64,000 bases of DNA from Lepidodermella squamata (taxonomy: Eukaryota; Gastrotricha), in NCBI GenBank assembly GCA_047495785.1, contig JBLDXI010000033.1, positions 1,488,001-1,552,000 of the forward strand, given 5' to 3'. The notes under the pieces were generated by a model that saw only the letters and a program-made list of their open reading frames with translations, was not told the origin of the DNA and ran no database searches. Below, piece after piece: positions 11,147 through 20,954 of this stretch. How positions within the stretch are numbered: the stretch's first letter is position 1; the number at the start of each line of letters is the position of its first letter. The translations under genes and the position numbers were made by a program.

Positions 11147-12244
11147 ATGAAGTTCGTCTTGGCAACTCTGTTAATTTCCGTCGGCCTTGTCTGGGCTAAT
11201 CATAACATCATCGACAAAAACGAGGCCGTAGTCGATGCTCTGAACAATAACCAGAGCGATGTCGAGCATGGTCTGAACGAACATCTCGTCAATGGTTCCA
11301 TTGACGATGCCTACAACAATCTGTACAACAACCTGATTTTTGTTGAGGATGAGGACCACGAAGATTTCGAAACTGACAACGGCGACGTTGAACAGCCCGG
11401 AAATCTGACCGCCCTGGCCCGCGCTGCTGCCATGGCCCGTCAAGCTATCGACGACACCTTCAGCGACGACCCGTCTCTGGTTGCCCCCGATGACTCTGAC
11501 GGCCCCGTCATTACTAATTACGAGGTATACCCCGGCACTATTTTCGATTTGAGGCAGTTCGGCGCTCTGAGCCCGGTTCAGAATCAGAAGAAGTGCGGCA
11601 GCTGCTTCGCCTTCGCCGCTACGGCTGTTATCGAATCTCGCCTCGCTGTTTTGACCGGCAAGCCCTTCGACCTGTCCGAGCAGCAGCTGGTTGACTGCGT
11701 GAACCCGGGCAAGAGCGGTTGCAAGGGTGGCAACTCGTCGCCGACTTACAAGTACTATCAGAGGGTGGGGTATGCTGCTAGGGATACCGACTATCCCTAC
11801 ATCGCCAAGACCAACACGGAATGCCAGGCGGATGCGTCCAAGGGCGTCAGGTTCAACATCACCAAGGTCTACGAACCTGCTGACGTTGCTGCGATTGAAA
11901 ATGCGCTCCGCGGTGGAGCTGTTCGCGCCGCTATTCACGTCCCGAAGGGTTTCATGTCGTACAAGAAGGGCATCATGGATTTCCCTGAATGCTACAACTC
12001 TCCTTCCCCCAAGCACGCCGTTGCCATTGTTGGCTACGGCACTGACCCCGAGTCTGGCAAGGACTTCTGGATCGTCCGCAACAGCTACGGATCTACTTGG
12101 GGTTTGTCCAATAACAATATTTTAGTATCCACGAAATTGTTTAACTTTTTCACAGGTGACGGAGGTTACTTCAGGATTCGCAAGGGCAGCAACCTGTGCA
12201 GGATCGAGAGCACCACCAACTACCCCGTTGTCGTTCTCCTGTAA
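11147..12244 (+). CDS. Papain-family (C1A) cysteine protease, secreted
   Basis: Exons are 11147-12101 and 12156-12244, about 347 residues. The 54-base intron is in frame and free of stops, so it can also be read through; splicing restores STWGDGGYFRI. A signal peptide (MKFVLATLLISVGLVWA) is followed by an unusual acidic, Asn/Asp-rich pro-region to about residue 130, without the ERFNIN pattern of typical cathepsin pro-regions. The peptidase domain has oxyanion Gln147 and nucleophile Cys153 in QNQKKCGSCFAF, His in PKHAVAIVGYG and Asn in RNSYGSTWG. Two Trp residues that normally flank the active site are Phe and Tyr. All catalytic residues are present, so activity is likely, perhaps digestive or in a secretion. 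The paralogue is at 19633. Confidence 0.93.
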   Translation: MKFVLATLLISVGLVWANHNIIDKNEAVVDALNNNQSDVEHGLNEHLVNGSIDDAYNNLYNNLIFVEDEDHEDFETDNGDVEQPGNLTALARAAAMARQAIDDTFSDDPSLVAPDDSDGPVITNYEVYPGTIFDLRQFGALSPVQNQKKCGSCFAFAATAVIESRLAVLTGKPFDLSEQQLVDCVNPGKSGCKGGNSSPTYKYYQRVGYAARDTDYPYIAKTNTECQADASKGVRFNITKVYEPADVAAIENALRGGAVRAAIHVPKGFMSYKKGIMDFPECYNSPSPKHAVAIVGYGTDPESGKDFWIVRNSYGSTWGLSNNNILVSTKLFNFFTGDGGYFRIRKGSNLCRIESTTNYPVVVLL

Positions 12245-12480
12245 AAGAAGAATACACGAGATTCCGCTTCAGCATAGGGCTTGAACTCAATACAACATGA
12301 CATTTGGTGGTGGTAATAAATAATGAGCAATGATTCATTTTCACTTGAGTTTTTTCACTACATTATGCTCAATGTGAGTCTCATTTACGTATGTCGCGTA
12401 GCTTTCTTGCCAAACATGCGGCTTTACTACAGTAGCATGCAAAGGCAACCCTTCACTATAAAATGAGCCCGCGAACGCTG

Positions 12481-12592
12481 TGACAGAAGCACCCTGTCCA
12501 TACCGAGCAATTCAAGCTATCGAAATCTTGACTGCAATTTAGCAGAAGCCGAATTACCTGTCGTACCGAGTTCCGAGCGGAACGATAATGAC
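12481..12592 (+). pseudogene. Decayed copy of the PPxY membrane protein gene at 20955
   Basis: The sequence from ACAGAAGCACCCTGTCCATA to about CGGAACGATAATGACC aligns with the first 110 or so bases of the coding region at 20955, with several indels that break the frame. It follows the first protease gene at about the same distance as the intact gene follows the second protease, and the stretch between (for example CATTATGCT, GTGAGTCTCATTTAC) also matches. This marks it as part of a two-gene segmental duplication. Confidence 0.75.
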
Positions 12593-13081
12593 CTAAAGGT
12601 TCCAATGTTTCAAGTATAGTCGGCGAATGGAACCAATTCAGCCGCGTTCGTCAACTTTTACCGAGGTCGGACGCATCGCTTGAATTTGACACCACGTTCA
12701 GTTTTCACCCCGCAATCTACACGTTCGATTAGTGGCTGCGCAATGTAAACAATTGGGCACAACAAACGACGACTCTGTTCGAAAGTGGTCGACCTGTAAT
12801 TCGCCTTCTGGTTGATAGTAACAAGTTACCATTGAGCTTGGCCCTAGATTTGACTAACTACTAATGTCTTACTAATGTCTAACTAGTGTGATTCATTAGT
12901 AAGTAAAACAGAAAAACTAGCACTATTAGTCAATCTTGACGCATACATAAGTCTTTGCAGTAGCTACTAGCTTAGCTTAAACGTCAAAAGTTCACCCAAA
13001 TCTGCAATAAATTATAAAAAACGCGGTCACGCTCAGAAATGAGTCAGCTATGATGCCTTCAGCTATTTCAATGCCCCTCGA

Positions 13082-14892
13082 ATGCATATATATCAAATTC
13101 ACACACAATTTTCCATGGCGTTTCAAGCGGCACCTCCACATGCTTACCATTTTCATCGCAATGAGCAGCAGTTAACAATTCATCTGCCGATTGATAATTA
13201 CCCTCCACTTGATCAGCAATTCAATCTTGGCGACCAGCAGTTACATCGACCAGCGGCTGATGATCCTCCACCGGCTTACCAATTTCATCGCAATAGACGG
13301 CAGTTGACGATTCAAAATTATCCTCCACTTGCTCAACCATTTTGTCTCGGCGACCAGCAGTCCTCTGCCCATCGGCCAGCGGCTTATGATTCTCCCCTAC
13401 AGAGTGAGCAACAGTTCGCTATGCATCGACCGGCGGTTTACACCATAGCGAGGCCTAACATTGAAGCACATCCACCGACCAGCAGTGTCAAGCCAGTCAA
13501 ACCTGAATCGAGCATAATTTCAATCAGACTGCGATCAGGATATGGAATCGCAAGACTGCTACAGCTTACACTCAACATCGTATACATAGCTCTATCAATA
13601 GCCTACATGGTCGATCTGAACCGCTATAAAGATAAATATATCAACGATGGTGCTGAGTATCTACAACATAAGCATTGGCTATCCTCGGGATGGGTCATTA
13701 CGCCGTCTTTTTTTGGCCTCGTGGCCGCGCTCCTGCAACTTTTGGCCAAAAATTGCTACAGTTGGGCTTACGATATGGTTTCGGTAGGAGAGCTTGATCA
13801 AATTATTGTTTTTTCTTATCAAATTATTTGAATTAATTTCCGAAAATTGCTTGAAGACCAACATTGCTTTTTGAATATTTATGCAGAATATTCTTCTGAC
13901 TATATTGTACCCACCCTGTCCCTTTTCGGCGCTCCAGAAGAGCACCTTGTTTTCGCCCGCTAACCATTTCTTAAATCATATTTATTGTGTAGCATGCCCT
14001 CCACAAAAATCAGCTAGAAATTTTGACATTTTTTAATGTTGTTTTGCAGCCGCGAAATATAATGTTACTTTTGCAGGATGTTCTTCTGGCCATATTGTAC
14101 ATACCATTCGTCGCCGGATTTGTCTACATTCTGACGAGACCTTGCTTCGAACACACCTTGATTTCGTGGCCCATCGGCTGGGCAGTCTTGGCAGTCCAAT
14201 CGTTGCTGACAATGAGTTACATAATCGTTTGCTCCACGATGTGTTGCAAATGCAGCAATCGGCAACTGGTTGGCAAACCGAATCGATACTCACCTATCAT
14301 GTGCTGCCTTTCTGCTGCCTACGCAGCCGACCCAGGAGTTCAGCTGGCGTTGGCAGAGATCGTTCGACGAAGGGCAATGCGAGGTAGGTCCTAATTTCCT
14401 ATCACTAACTCTCACAGCGTGCGATCTTGGATCCTGGGTATGGACAATTGGGAGTGGACAATTTCCTATGAGATTTTTCCGCAATTACTTTTGATTTCAT
14501 CCAAAAGATAGTGGAGCGAGGTAATTTAGAAGAATGACTAAATTAGCATTTTCTTATCCGGTCTGGCTGAGCTGGGAGATAACTCCCTAATCGAACACTG
14601 TACTCTGATGTTTTTCTTGTTTATGTTCCACTAGCACTTTCTCTTTATTTTTCAAGCAACAACTAGTGGAGGATCCAGAGGGAGATCCGGAGGAGGATGT
14701 GGAGGCGGAGGAGGAGGATTCGGAGGCGGAGGAGGAGGATGTGGAGGCGGAGGAGGATGTGGAGGAGGAGGAGGATGTGGAGGAGGAGGAGGATGTGGAG
14801 GAGGAGGATGTGGAGGCGGAGGAGGAGGATGTGGAGGCGGAGGAGGAGGATGTGGAGGCGGAGGAGGATGTGGAGGAGGAGGTGGCTGCTAA
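13082..14892 (+). CDS. Multi-span membrane protein with PPxY head and Gly/Cys-rich tail
   Basis: Best reading: exons 13082-13783, 14077-14383 and 14657-14892, about 414 residues. A second ATG at 13115 may be the real start. The first 110 residues contain two imperfect repeats (HFHRNEQQLTIH / QFHRNRRQLTIQ, each followed by YPPL and LGDQQ) and a PPPAY motif that fits WW-domain binding. Four hydrophobic spans follow (LTLNIVYIALSIAYM, VITPSFFGLVAALLQLL, VLLAILYIPFVAGFVYIL, GWAVLAVQSLLTMSYIIV). The third exon codes a run of Gly with a Cys every five to seven residues and ends TGC-TAA. The last join is only phase-compatible, not proven: without it the frame stops at 14394, and another acceptor at 14417 would give a different short tail ending at 14494. 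Family unknown. Confidence 0.55.
14665..14892 (+). repeat. Gly/Cys-coding GGA repeat tract
   Basis: About 228 bases made of GGA/GGC triplets with TGT at intervals. The frame starting AGT at 14665 reads Gly blocks of 3-6 separated by ten Cys residues in total, ending TAA. After that stop the same frame stays open for about 60 residues with a Pro/Leu/Cys-rich composition, ending GTGRC-TGA near 15080. The other two frames give poly-Glu/Asp and poly-Arg, which are shadows. Confidence 0.7.
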
Positions 14893-15224
14893 CAACCAGC
14901 CTTGCCTGGATGCGGTTCGCTGCGCCGCCCACCGCCTCGATACCTGTTCTACCGGCCGCTGCCGTACCACACCAGCCAGCTACTGTCGCCGCTGACGCCT
15001 GGTCTCATTGGATTGGGCCCTCTGGGTTGCCGCTCTGGCTGCTTCCAGCCGGCTCGTCATGGAACCGGCCGTTGCTGAAATCCGGTTGGCAGCCTCCACC
15101 ATCTGCCGGGCTACTGTTGTGCTCGGCTCGGCCGGCTGCTGCCTGGTTGGAGGACGGATGAGCGGCTCTTGAAGAAACTGCGGCTCAGAATCCCATCGAG
15201 AGCAATCAGTAGAGTAGTGACTCA

Positions 15225-15345
15225 GTTAGAATAAATAATAATCAGAGATGAATAAAGCCAATTAAAGCATTTTCCATTCAAGAAATATTTTATTTGCTGG
15301 GATCACCACCGGTTTCGACGGCGACCGAGTATGAGAATAAGCTGT
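15225..15345 (-). pseudogene. Copy of the 3' end of the basic secreted-protein gene at 17333
   Basis: The sequence GAATAAATAATAATCAGAGA, then TTTGCTGGGAT and GGTTTCGACGGCGACCGAGT, matches the 3' UTR and last codons of the minus-strand gene at 17333-17911 (C-terminal SVAVETG-x-x-PSK). Upstream, similarity fades within about 20 codons, so it is a decayed fragment. It shows that this gene too was duplicated within the region. Confidence 0.7.
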
Positions 15346-15533
15346 TTGAGGACGAGTAGAAATGGGATAAAAAAGCTTCATTGGTAAAAAAAAAATAGTC
15401 AAACAATTCATAATGTCACTGCGCATATTTGTGTATTTTTTGCTGGGGGGAATGAAAACTGCGAAGGCTTTGCGTAAGAAATCAAACTTTCTTAAAATCA
15501 AACTTTTCTCAAAATACCCTACGCCACAGTATT

Positions 15534-15701
15534 CCCGTAGAAACATTTTGCACTTTTATCATTAATTATGCAAATGAGTTTGAAAATTACAAGAAACAAT
15601 ATTTTTTCCTCGAACCTTTTGCTGGCAAATTTTTCTTGTATCCTGTTTTTCTCAAACTCATTTGCATAATTAATGATAAAAGTGCAAAATGTTGCTACGG
15701 G
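15534..15701. repeat. Near-perfect inverted repeat, miniature element
   Basis: Left arm CCCGTAGAAACATTTTGCAC, continuing through TTATCATTAATTATGCAAAT, is matched by its reverse complement at the right end with only one mismatch across about 45 bases. The 168-base unit has a loop of about 70 bases and no coding capacity. The target site is unclear. Confidence 0.8.
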
Positions 15702-15974
15702 TAACCTCTAAGCCGCTGACGAACAACAAGCCGACCATCTGACGCCCAATTTTTGAGAAGTTTTATGCTTCTCGTGGAATGTGGACTTCACACTCATAGA
15801 GCTATTTTTAGAACTTGCAACTAGCGCTCTATGGGACATCAGCATGAGAATGAAAAATCCATGCGGCATCAGTAGCTGTTTACGCCTTATGGCTCGCTAT
15901 GATGTGAAGGTCATGCTAAGCTCATCGACTCAACCAAAAGGTGTTTTAATCATTTTCCATCAATCTTCCGAAAC

Positions 15975-16958
15975 ATGAAACCTGCCTGTATGTTGTTGTT
16001 TGCTCTTGCGAGCTTTTGCCAACTTGAGGTGTCGATGAGCGGTGAATTTGAGTTCTCATCTACCGATCCGATCAGCAGCACGACTTCCGAACCCCCGAAA
16101 ATCCGGCCGACTTGCGGCAAGCCGTTCTACGATCCCGAAAACATCGTGCGGCAAAGGCGAATCGTTGGCGGTCAAGCCTCTCCCCCGCATTCTTGGCCAT
16201 GGCAAGTGTTGATTCTTCGCTACGGGTCAATTGCCGGCGGGGGAACTCTCATCTCACCTCGTCACATCATCACCACAGCAAAGATGTTTCGCCATTCGAA
16301 GAATGACACGGAAGATTATGACTTTTTGGTGGGGACAAATAAGGCGGACTCGAGCAATGCGACAGCTCAGCGTTTGGAAGTCGACACCATCATCGTTCAT
16401 CCGAATTACCGACAAGTTAACAAGCATGACTGTGACCTCGCAATCGTGCGCCTCAAAGCTCCAGGCGCGACCTTCAATAAATGGGTCCATCCAGCTTGCC
16501 TGCCTTTCAGCAGATCAGACCAGCCTGCAGTTGGTACAAAATGTTACGCCACTGGTTTCGGCACCAATAAAGGGACAGGTTACAATAGTGTGTTAAATGA
16601 GGTAGCTGTACCTATCATTGCCAATGATCAGTGCACATCTTGGGACCCAAAGTATCGAGTAAGTTGTTTTTTACTGATATCTCAATAATACCGCTCAAAC
16701 TTCGATATTCCTCAGAAATTCCTCACTTCTCGCATGCTATGTGCCGGCTATGAAGAAGGAGGCCGCGACAGCTGCCACGGTGACGATGGAGGCCCGCTGG
16801 TATGCAAGGTTGGTCCGAACGACAACTGGGTGCTTCATGGCGTGACTTCCTTCGGTTTCGGCTGCGGTGAGAAGAATAGACCGGGCGTCTATACACGCAT
16901 CACTGAATTCATGGATTTCCTTGAAAATAACATTTTCGATTATAGCGCTGTCGTCTAG
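15975..16958 (+). CDS. Trypsin-fold serine protease homologue, catalytically dead
   Basis: Exons are 15975-16658 and 16716-16958, about 308 residues. A signal peptide, a Ser/Thr/Pro spacer and a cleavage site RQRR-IVGG at residue 63 precede a full chymotrypsin-fold domain. The Asp of the triad is present (HDCDLAIV). The His region reads ITTAKM in place of TAAHC (Lys103 instead of His), and the Ser region reads DSCHGDDGGP in place of DSCQGDSGGP (Asp252 instead of Ser). The disulfide normally linking the two cysteines around the active-site His is also gone on both sides, while the other cysteines remain. Two of three catalytic residues are lost, so proteolysis is not expected. Non-catalytic homologues are known as cofactors or binding proteins in invertebrates. 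The role here is unknown. Confidence 0.93.
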
Positions 16959-17332
16959 ACAGGAGCCTGGAAGGGTTTTAGAATTTCTGCTGCGTTTTTT
17001 CTGCATTGATTGATTATCAGGTTTTTCCATGCTTTTTACTGTTGCGAAAAGTGCACACCTTAATAAAGTATCGCGATCATTTCCTATTGTTTTATTAGTG
17101 TTTATTTCTTTCTTAGTTTTACGGCTGCAAATAGCTCAAGTTCAACGCCATTTATTGTTAATTTATGCAGCTAAACTGCTTCCAATCCTTTTGTGATCAA
17201 TGAACGAAATGCATTGTAAACGAATCTTCAAATTGCTCTCGATTTTTCATTTTTTATTGTTAATTTGTTGGAATAAATAATAATCAGAGATGAATGAGCC
17301 AATGACGGCATTTTTTTCATTTAAAAAATATT

Positions 17333-17911
17333 TCATTTGCTGGGAGCAGCGCCGGTTTCGACGGCGACCGAGTAGGAGAAGTTGTCGGAGGCCGAGTAGC
17401 TGCCGCTCTTGCTGCCCTTGCGACCCTTGCCGTGCTTGCCGCCCTTCTTGCCTCCAAACTTCTTGCCACCGTGGCGCTTGTTGCCGCCCCTCTTGTTGTA
17501 GCCGCCGAAGGAGCCCGATCGCGAGTACGAGCCGGACATGGATCCGCGCTTGTGCACGCGCATGAACTTCTTGGTGGAGACCTTGCGGGTGTGCTTGTTC
17601 GTGCGGGCCGACACCGACGCGGACACGGACTTGGAGAACGAGGCACGGCGGTGCTTGCGCCCAGCGACGAACGCCTTCTTAGCCGGGCGCTTCTTCATCA
17701 CGTGCTTCTTCGGCTGCCGGTTGTAGGACACGCTGATGGAGACGCTCTTCGAGTAGCTACGAGCCACACCCTTACCCTTGTTACCACGGCCAGCCTCAAC
17801 ATCCGCGAAGGCTGAAAATAAAACAATGTCAATTTTATAGTCAAAGTAGGCCCACATTTTGTTACCGAGGCACAGCAGAGCGACGACGGCGAGAGCTAAA
17901 GCAGCGCGCAT
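17333..17911 (-). CDS. Secreted basic Ser/Gly/Lys-rich protein
   Basis: Coded on the minus strand: exon 17911-17866, a 54-base intron 17865-17812 (GTAACA...TTTTCAG), and exon 17811-17333. It gives about 174 residues. A signal peptide (MRAALALAVVALLCLAFADV) is completed by the splice; reading through the stop-free intron would break it. The mature protein is strongly basic and has repeated Ser-rich patches (YSKSVSISVSYN, FSKSVSASVSA, SGSYSRSGSFGGYN) followed by a Gly/Lys stretch (KRHGGKKFGGKKGGKHGKG). It has no Cys after the signal peptide. The composition fits a structural or matrix/secretion protein, but I do not recognise a family. A TATA box lies about 82 bases upstream, and a decayed copy of the 3' end lies at 15225. 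Confidence 0.75.
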   Translation of the reverse strand: MRAALALAVVALLCLGNKMWAYFDYKIDIVLFSAFADVEAGRGNKGKGVARSYSKSVSISVSYNRQPKKHVMKKRPAKKAFVAGRKHRRASFSKSVSASVSARTNKHTRKVSTKKFMRVHKRGSMSGSYSRSGSFGGYNKRGGNKRHGGKKFGGKKGGKHGKGRKGSKSGSYSASDNFSYSVAVETGAAPSK

Positions 17912-17992
17912 TTTAATTGGTTTGAAAATGAATGAATACCAAAAAATTAAGAAGTGGAAACGATGATGCTATGATCTGGAACTTATGTCGTA

Positions 17993-17999
17993 ATTTATA
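17993..17999 (-). promoter_or_regulatory. TATA box of the basic secreted-protein gene
   Basis: TATAAAT on the minus strand, about 82 bases before the ATG at 17911. Spacing and sequence are similar to the TATA boxes of the nearby protease genes. Confidence 0.55.
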
Positions 18000-18169
18000 T
18001 GCTCGCCAAATTAGGAAGAAACGGACCAACGGCAAATTTAAGATGCGCAGTGTCGCTCATTAAAGGCTGGCATGGATTGAACTTTCGGAGTTGAGGATTT
18101 GATGACTTTAACAGTTGTTTCCGCTGGTCTACAGCCATTCTAGTAATAATTAATGAAATTATTCTAGTA

Positions 18170-18380
18170 TACAAGTGCTTCGCAGATAAACTGGGTTGTA
18201 AGCCTGGAAAAGTTATTCCTAGTTTATTACTTTAATTCGTCTGCTGAATTTGAGAACAATGAAGTTGGCAGTATCTTCTGATTGCCCTCATCGGCTATGC
18301 CTGCAGGCATTGATTGTAGAGCACGCCATAATGAACAAGGCTTCGTCAATGCTCTTAACCATAATCAGAAGGTGGGAAGG
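18170..18380 (+). pseudogene. Decayed 5' end of a cysteine-protease paralogue
   Basis: ACAAGTGCTTCGCAGATAAA and the following bases match the leader of the 8145 gene, then ATGAAGTTGGCAGTATCTTC and CAATGCTCTTAACCATAATC match the coding starts of the three paralogues. Indels and stops break the frame, and similarity ends near the residue-40 equivalent. From about 18770 a further copy of the promoter region begins, leading to the intact gene at 19633. Confidence 0.7.
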
Positions 18381-19568
18381 CAAAACGCAAAGCTTACAGC
18401 GGAAGAGAAGGAGACCATTGAGATGAAAGATAAGAATTAAGAAAATACATAAGGGAACAGAAGACAAATGGCAGAGAAGGGAAGGCTAGGTCGCACAGAC
18501 AGAGAGCGGGCCCGGCCATGCCTACGATTTGTTCGCGAAAAAGTATGACATATCGGCAGGCGGTCTCAGCGGCTCTGCACCTTAGGATGCCGTCTCGACA
18601 GTCGGGAGGATGTGAACGCAGTCAACGAGGCGAACGTTAAGCATAGCACACATGCAGTTGATTTTCGGGACGTCGAAGCAGCTCCACTGCCTCTTTGCAC
18701 GACCTCGCGCGACCGATGCACGTGAACAGATGATTTTACTTCTTCTGAAGCTTTTTCATCTTCTGCTAATTTGAAAGTCCATCAGTTGAATAAATTATAT
18801 GCCCTTCATGGACACATTTAATAGTTGTTCATAATTAGACACGAATTGAAACAAACATGTGGGAGTGTCTGCGTTTTTTAGCGCAACCCTTCTTAACATT
18901 AGTATATGCAGCCGAGCTGAATACAGCAGGTGATTTTTAACGCAAATTCCCTGCGTTTTTTAGGCTATAATTGGGCTATAATTTATAATTTATATTTAGG
19001 CTATAACATGAAGATATGAAAATATCGTAGGCGTCTTAGCTTTCAGCGCGGTCCCTTGACAAGCACAGCGTGGGCACCACGGCTGATCAAACGTAGGAAC
19101 GGCTGTGATATATAACTTGGATGAACTTGTTTTACAAGTGAAATGAATTTGAGGCTGTCAACGCTGTCGCACTGAGTAGGCGGCGGGCCTCGTATCGACT
19201 GCCGTGTTCTCTTTCTGAAGTTTCTAGACCCCTTAATTTCAAAGTCAATCAGCTGAACAAATCGTAACGGCTTATTTTTGTAGGTTTTCGAAGGTCAAAA
19301 TTAAACAAGCAGGAACCTCGGCGCATCCACCGACAGGGCATAGTTATTTTGATCCTCAGAACTTTCTCGACTGAGATTGAATCAAAATAAAGCAGGTGAT
19401 TAAACTAAACGCTATTGCAACGAAAAATTCTTGCTTTTTTAGGTCATTTCTTCACGTGGATAAAAACTCGTAGGAGTGTCAGCTCCGGTACCTTGACAAG
19501 AAATCGTGGGCACAGCTGATCAAACTATTCCCTAGGCAGTCCTGCGCGGGATGCGGGGTTTCGGCGGG

Positions 19569-19576
19569 TATAAATA
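19569..19576 (+). promoter_or_regulatory. TATA box of the second cysteine-protease gene
   Basis: TATAAATA lies 64 bases before the ATG at 19633 and is preceded by GGGATGCGGGGTTTCGGCGG, almost the same as before the first gene. The conserved block reaches at least 200 bases upstream. Confidence 0.75.
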
Positions 19577-19632
19577 CGGGCCTGTAATCTGGGTCTGATC
19601 AGAAATCCATTCAACTTTCTCTTCTAAGAAAA

Positions 19633-20733
19633 ATGAAGTTTGTCGTTGCAACTCTGCTGATTTCCGTCGGCCTTGTCTGGGCTAACCAAAACATCATCAG
19701 CAAAAACGAGGCGGCCGTCGATGCTCTGAACCAACACCAGGACGTAGTCGAGCACGGTCTGAACGAACATCTCACCAATGGTTCCATTGACGATGCCTAC
19801 AACGATTTGTACAACATCCTGTCTTTTGTTGAGGACGAGGACCACGAAGAATTCGAAACTGACAACGGCGACGTTGAACAGCCCGGAAACCTGGCTGCGT
19901 TGGCTGCTCGCGCTGCTGCCAAGGGCCGTCAAGTTGCTGACGACACCTTCACCGATGATCCTTCTCTGGTTTCTCCCGATGACTCCGACACCCCTGTTAC
20001 TACCGACTTCGTGACTTACAATGGTACCATCTTCGATTTGAGGCAGTATGGCGCTCTGAGCCCGGTTCAGAACCAGAAGAAGTGCGGCAGCTGCTACGCC
20101 TTTGCCGCTGCTGCTGTCATCGAATCTCGCCTCGCTGTTTTGACTGGCAAGTCTTTTGACCTGTCCGAGCAACAGCTGGTTGACTGCCTGAACCCGGGCA
20201 AGAGCGGTTGCAAGGGCGGCAACTCGTCGCCGTCCTGGAAGTACTACCAGAAAGTCGGCGGCGCCGTCAGGGATGCCGACTACCCGTACACCGCCGTGAC
20301 CAACACTGCATGCCAGCTCGATACTTCCAAGTTGATCAAGTTCAACATCTCCAAGGTCTACGAACCTGCTGACGTTGCTGCGATTGAAAATGCGCTCCGC
20401 GGTGGAGCTGTTCGCGCCGCTATGCACGTCCCGAAGGGTTTCATGTCATACAAGAGCGGTATTATGGATTTCGAGGAATGCTACAACTCCCCTGCCCCCA
20501 AGCACGCTATTGCCATTGTTGGCTACGGCACTGACCCCGAGTCTGGCAAGGACTTCTGGATCATCCGCAACAGCTACGGATCTACTTGGGGTTTGTTGAG
20601 TAATAATTATTTAAGTTTGCATAAGACATTTTCGTTTCTAACAGGTGAGAAGGGTTACTTCAGGATTCGCAAGGGCAGCAACCTGTGCAGGGTTGAGAGC
20701 ACCACCAACTACCCCGTCGTCGTCCTCCAGTAA
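19633..20733 (+). CDS. Papain-family (C1A) cysteine protease, secreted, paralogue
   Basis: Exons are 19633-20590 and 20645-20733, about 348 residues, with a 54-base stop-free intron at the same place as in the 11147 gene. The signal peptide, acidic pro-region and catalytic set are kept: QNQKKCGSCYAF, PKHAIAIVGYG and RNSYGSTWG. The residue after the nucleophile is Tyr here and Phe in the paralogue, instead of Trp. Most differences between the two lie in the pro-region/mature junction and in the SWKYYQKVGGAVRDADYPY region, so the pair may differ in processing or specificity. Expression is likely strong and regulated alike, given the shared TATA promoter. Confidence 0.93.
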   Translation: MKFVVATLLISVGLVWANQNIISKNEAAVDALNQHQDVVEHGLNEHLTNGSIDDAYNDLYNILSFVEDEDHEEFETDNGDVEQPGNLAALAARAAAKGRQVADDTFTDDPSLVSPDDSDTPVTTDFVTYNGTIFDLRQYGALSPVQNQKKCGSCYAFAAAAVIESRLAVLTGKSFDLSEQQLVDCLNPGKSGCKGGNSSPSWKYYQKVGGAVRDADYPYTAVTNTACQLDTSKLIKFNISKVYEPADVAAIENALRGGAVRAAMHVPKGFMSYKSGIMDFEECYNSPAPKHAIAIVGYGTDPESGKDFWIIRNSYGSTWGLLSNNYLSLHKTFSFLTGEKGYFRIRKGSNLCRVESTTNYPVVVLQ

Positions 20734-20954
20734 TAGAAGAATCCACGAGATTCCGATTTGGTTTAGGGCTTAAGTGCACTCCAGCATTAAATTTGGTTGT
20801 GGTAATAAATATTGAGCAATGATTCATTTCCACCTGAGTTTTTTCATTGCATTATGCTGCGTGTGAGCTGAGTCTCATTTACATACGACACGTAGTTTTC
20901 TTGACAAACACAGAGGCATTTTGTTCTATTACATGAGTTAGAATTATTTCTAAT

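Noticed and set aside
11171-12016. Long minus-strand frame antisense to the first cysteine protease (and a similar one at 19624-20427)
   Set aside because: Both are exact antisense shadows caused by codon bias of the protease genes; no start context, signal peptide or domain of their own.
14881-14898. 18-base GT...AG intron around the TAA of the Gly/Cys exon
   Set aside because: The other introns in the window are at least about 34-50 bases; an 18-base intron is not credible without cDNA.
14666-15161. Poly-Glu/Asp and poly-Arg/Trp frames over the GGA repeat
   Set aside because: They are the other frames of the same GGA repeat; the Gly/Cys frame ends in a sensible Cys and is phase-compatible with an upstream exon.
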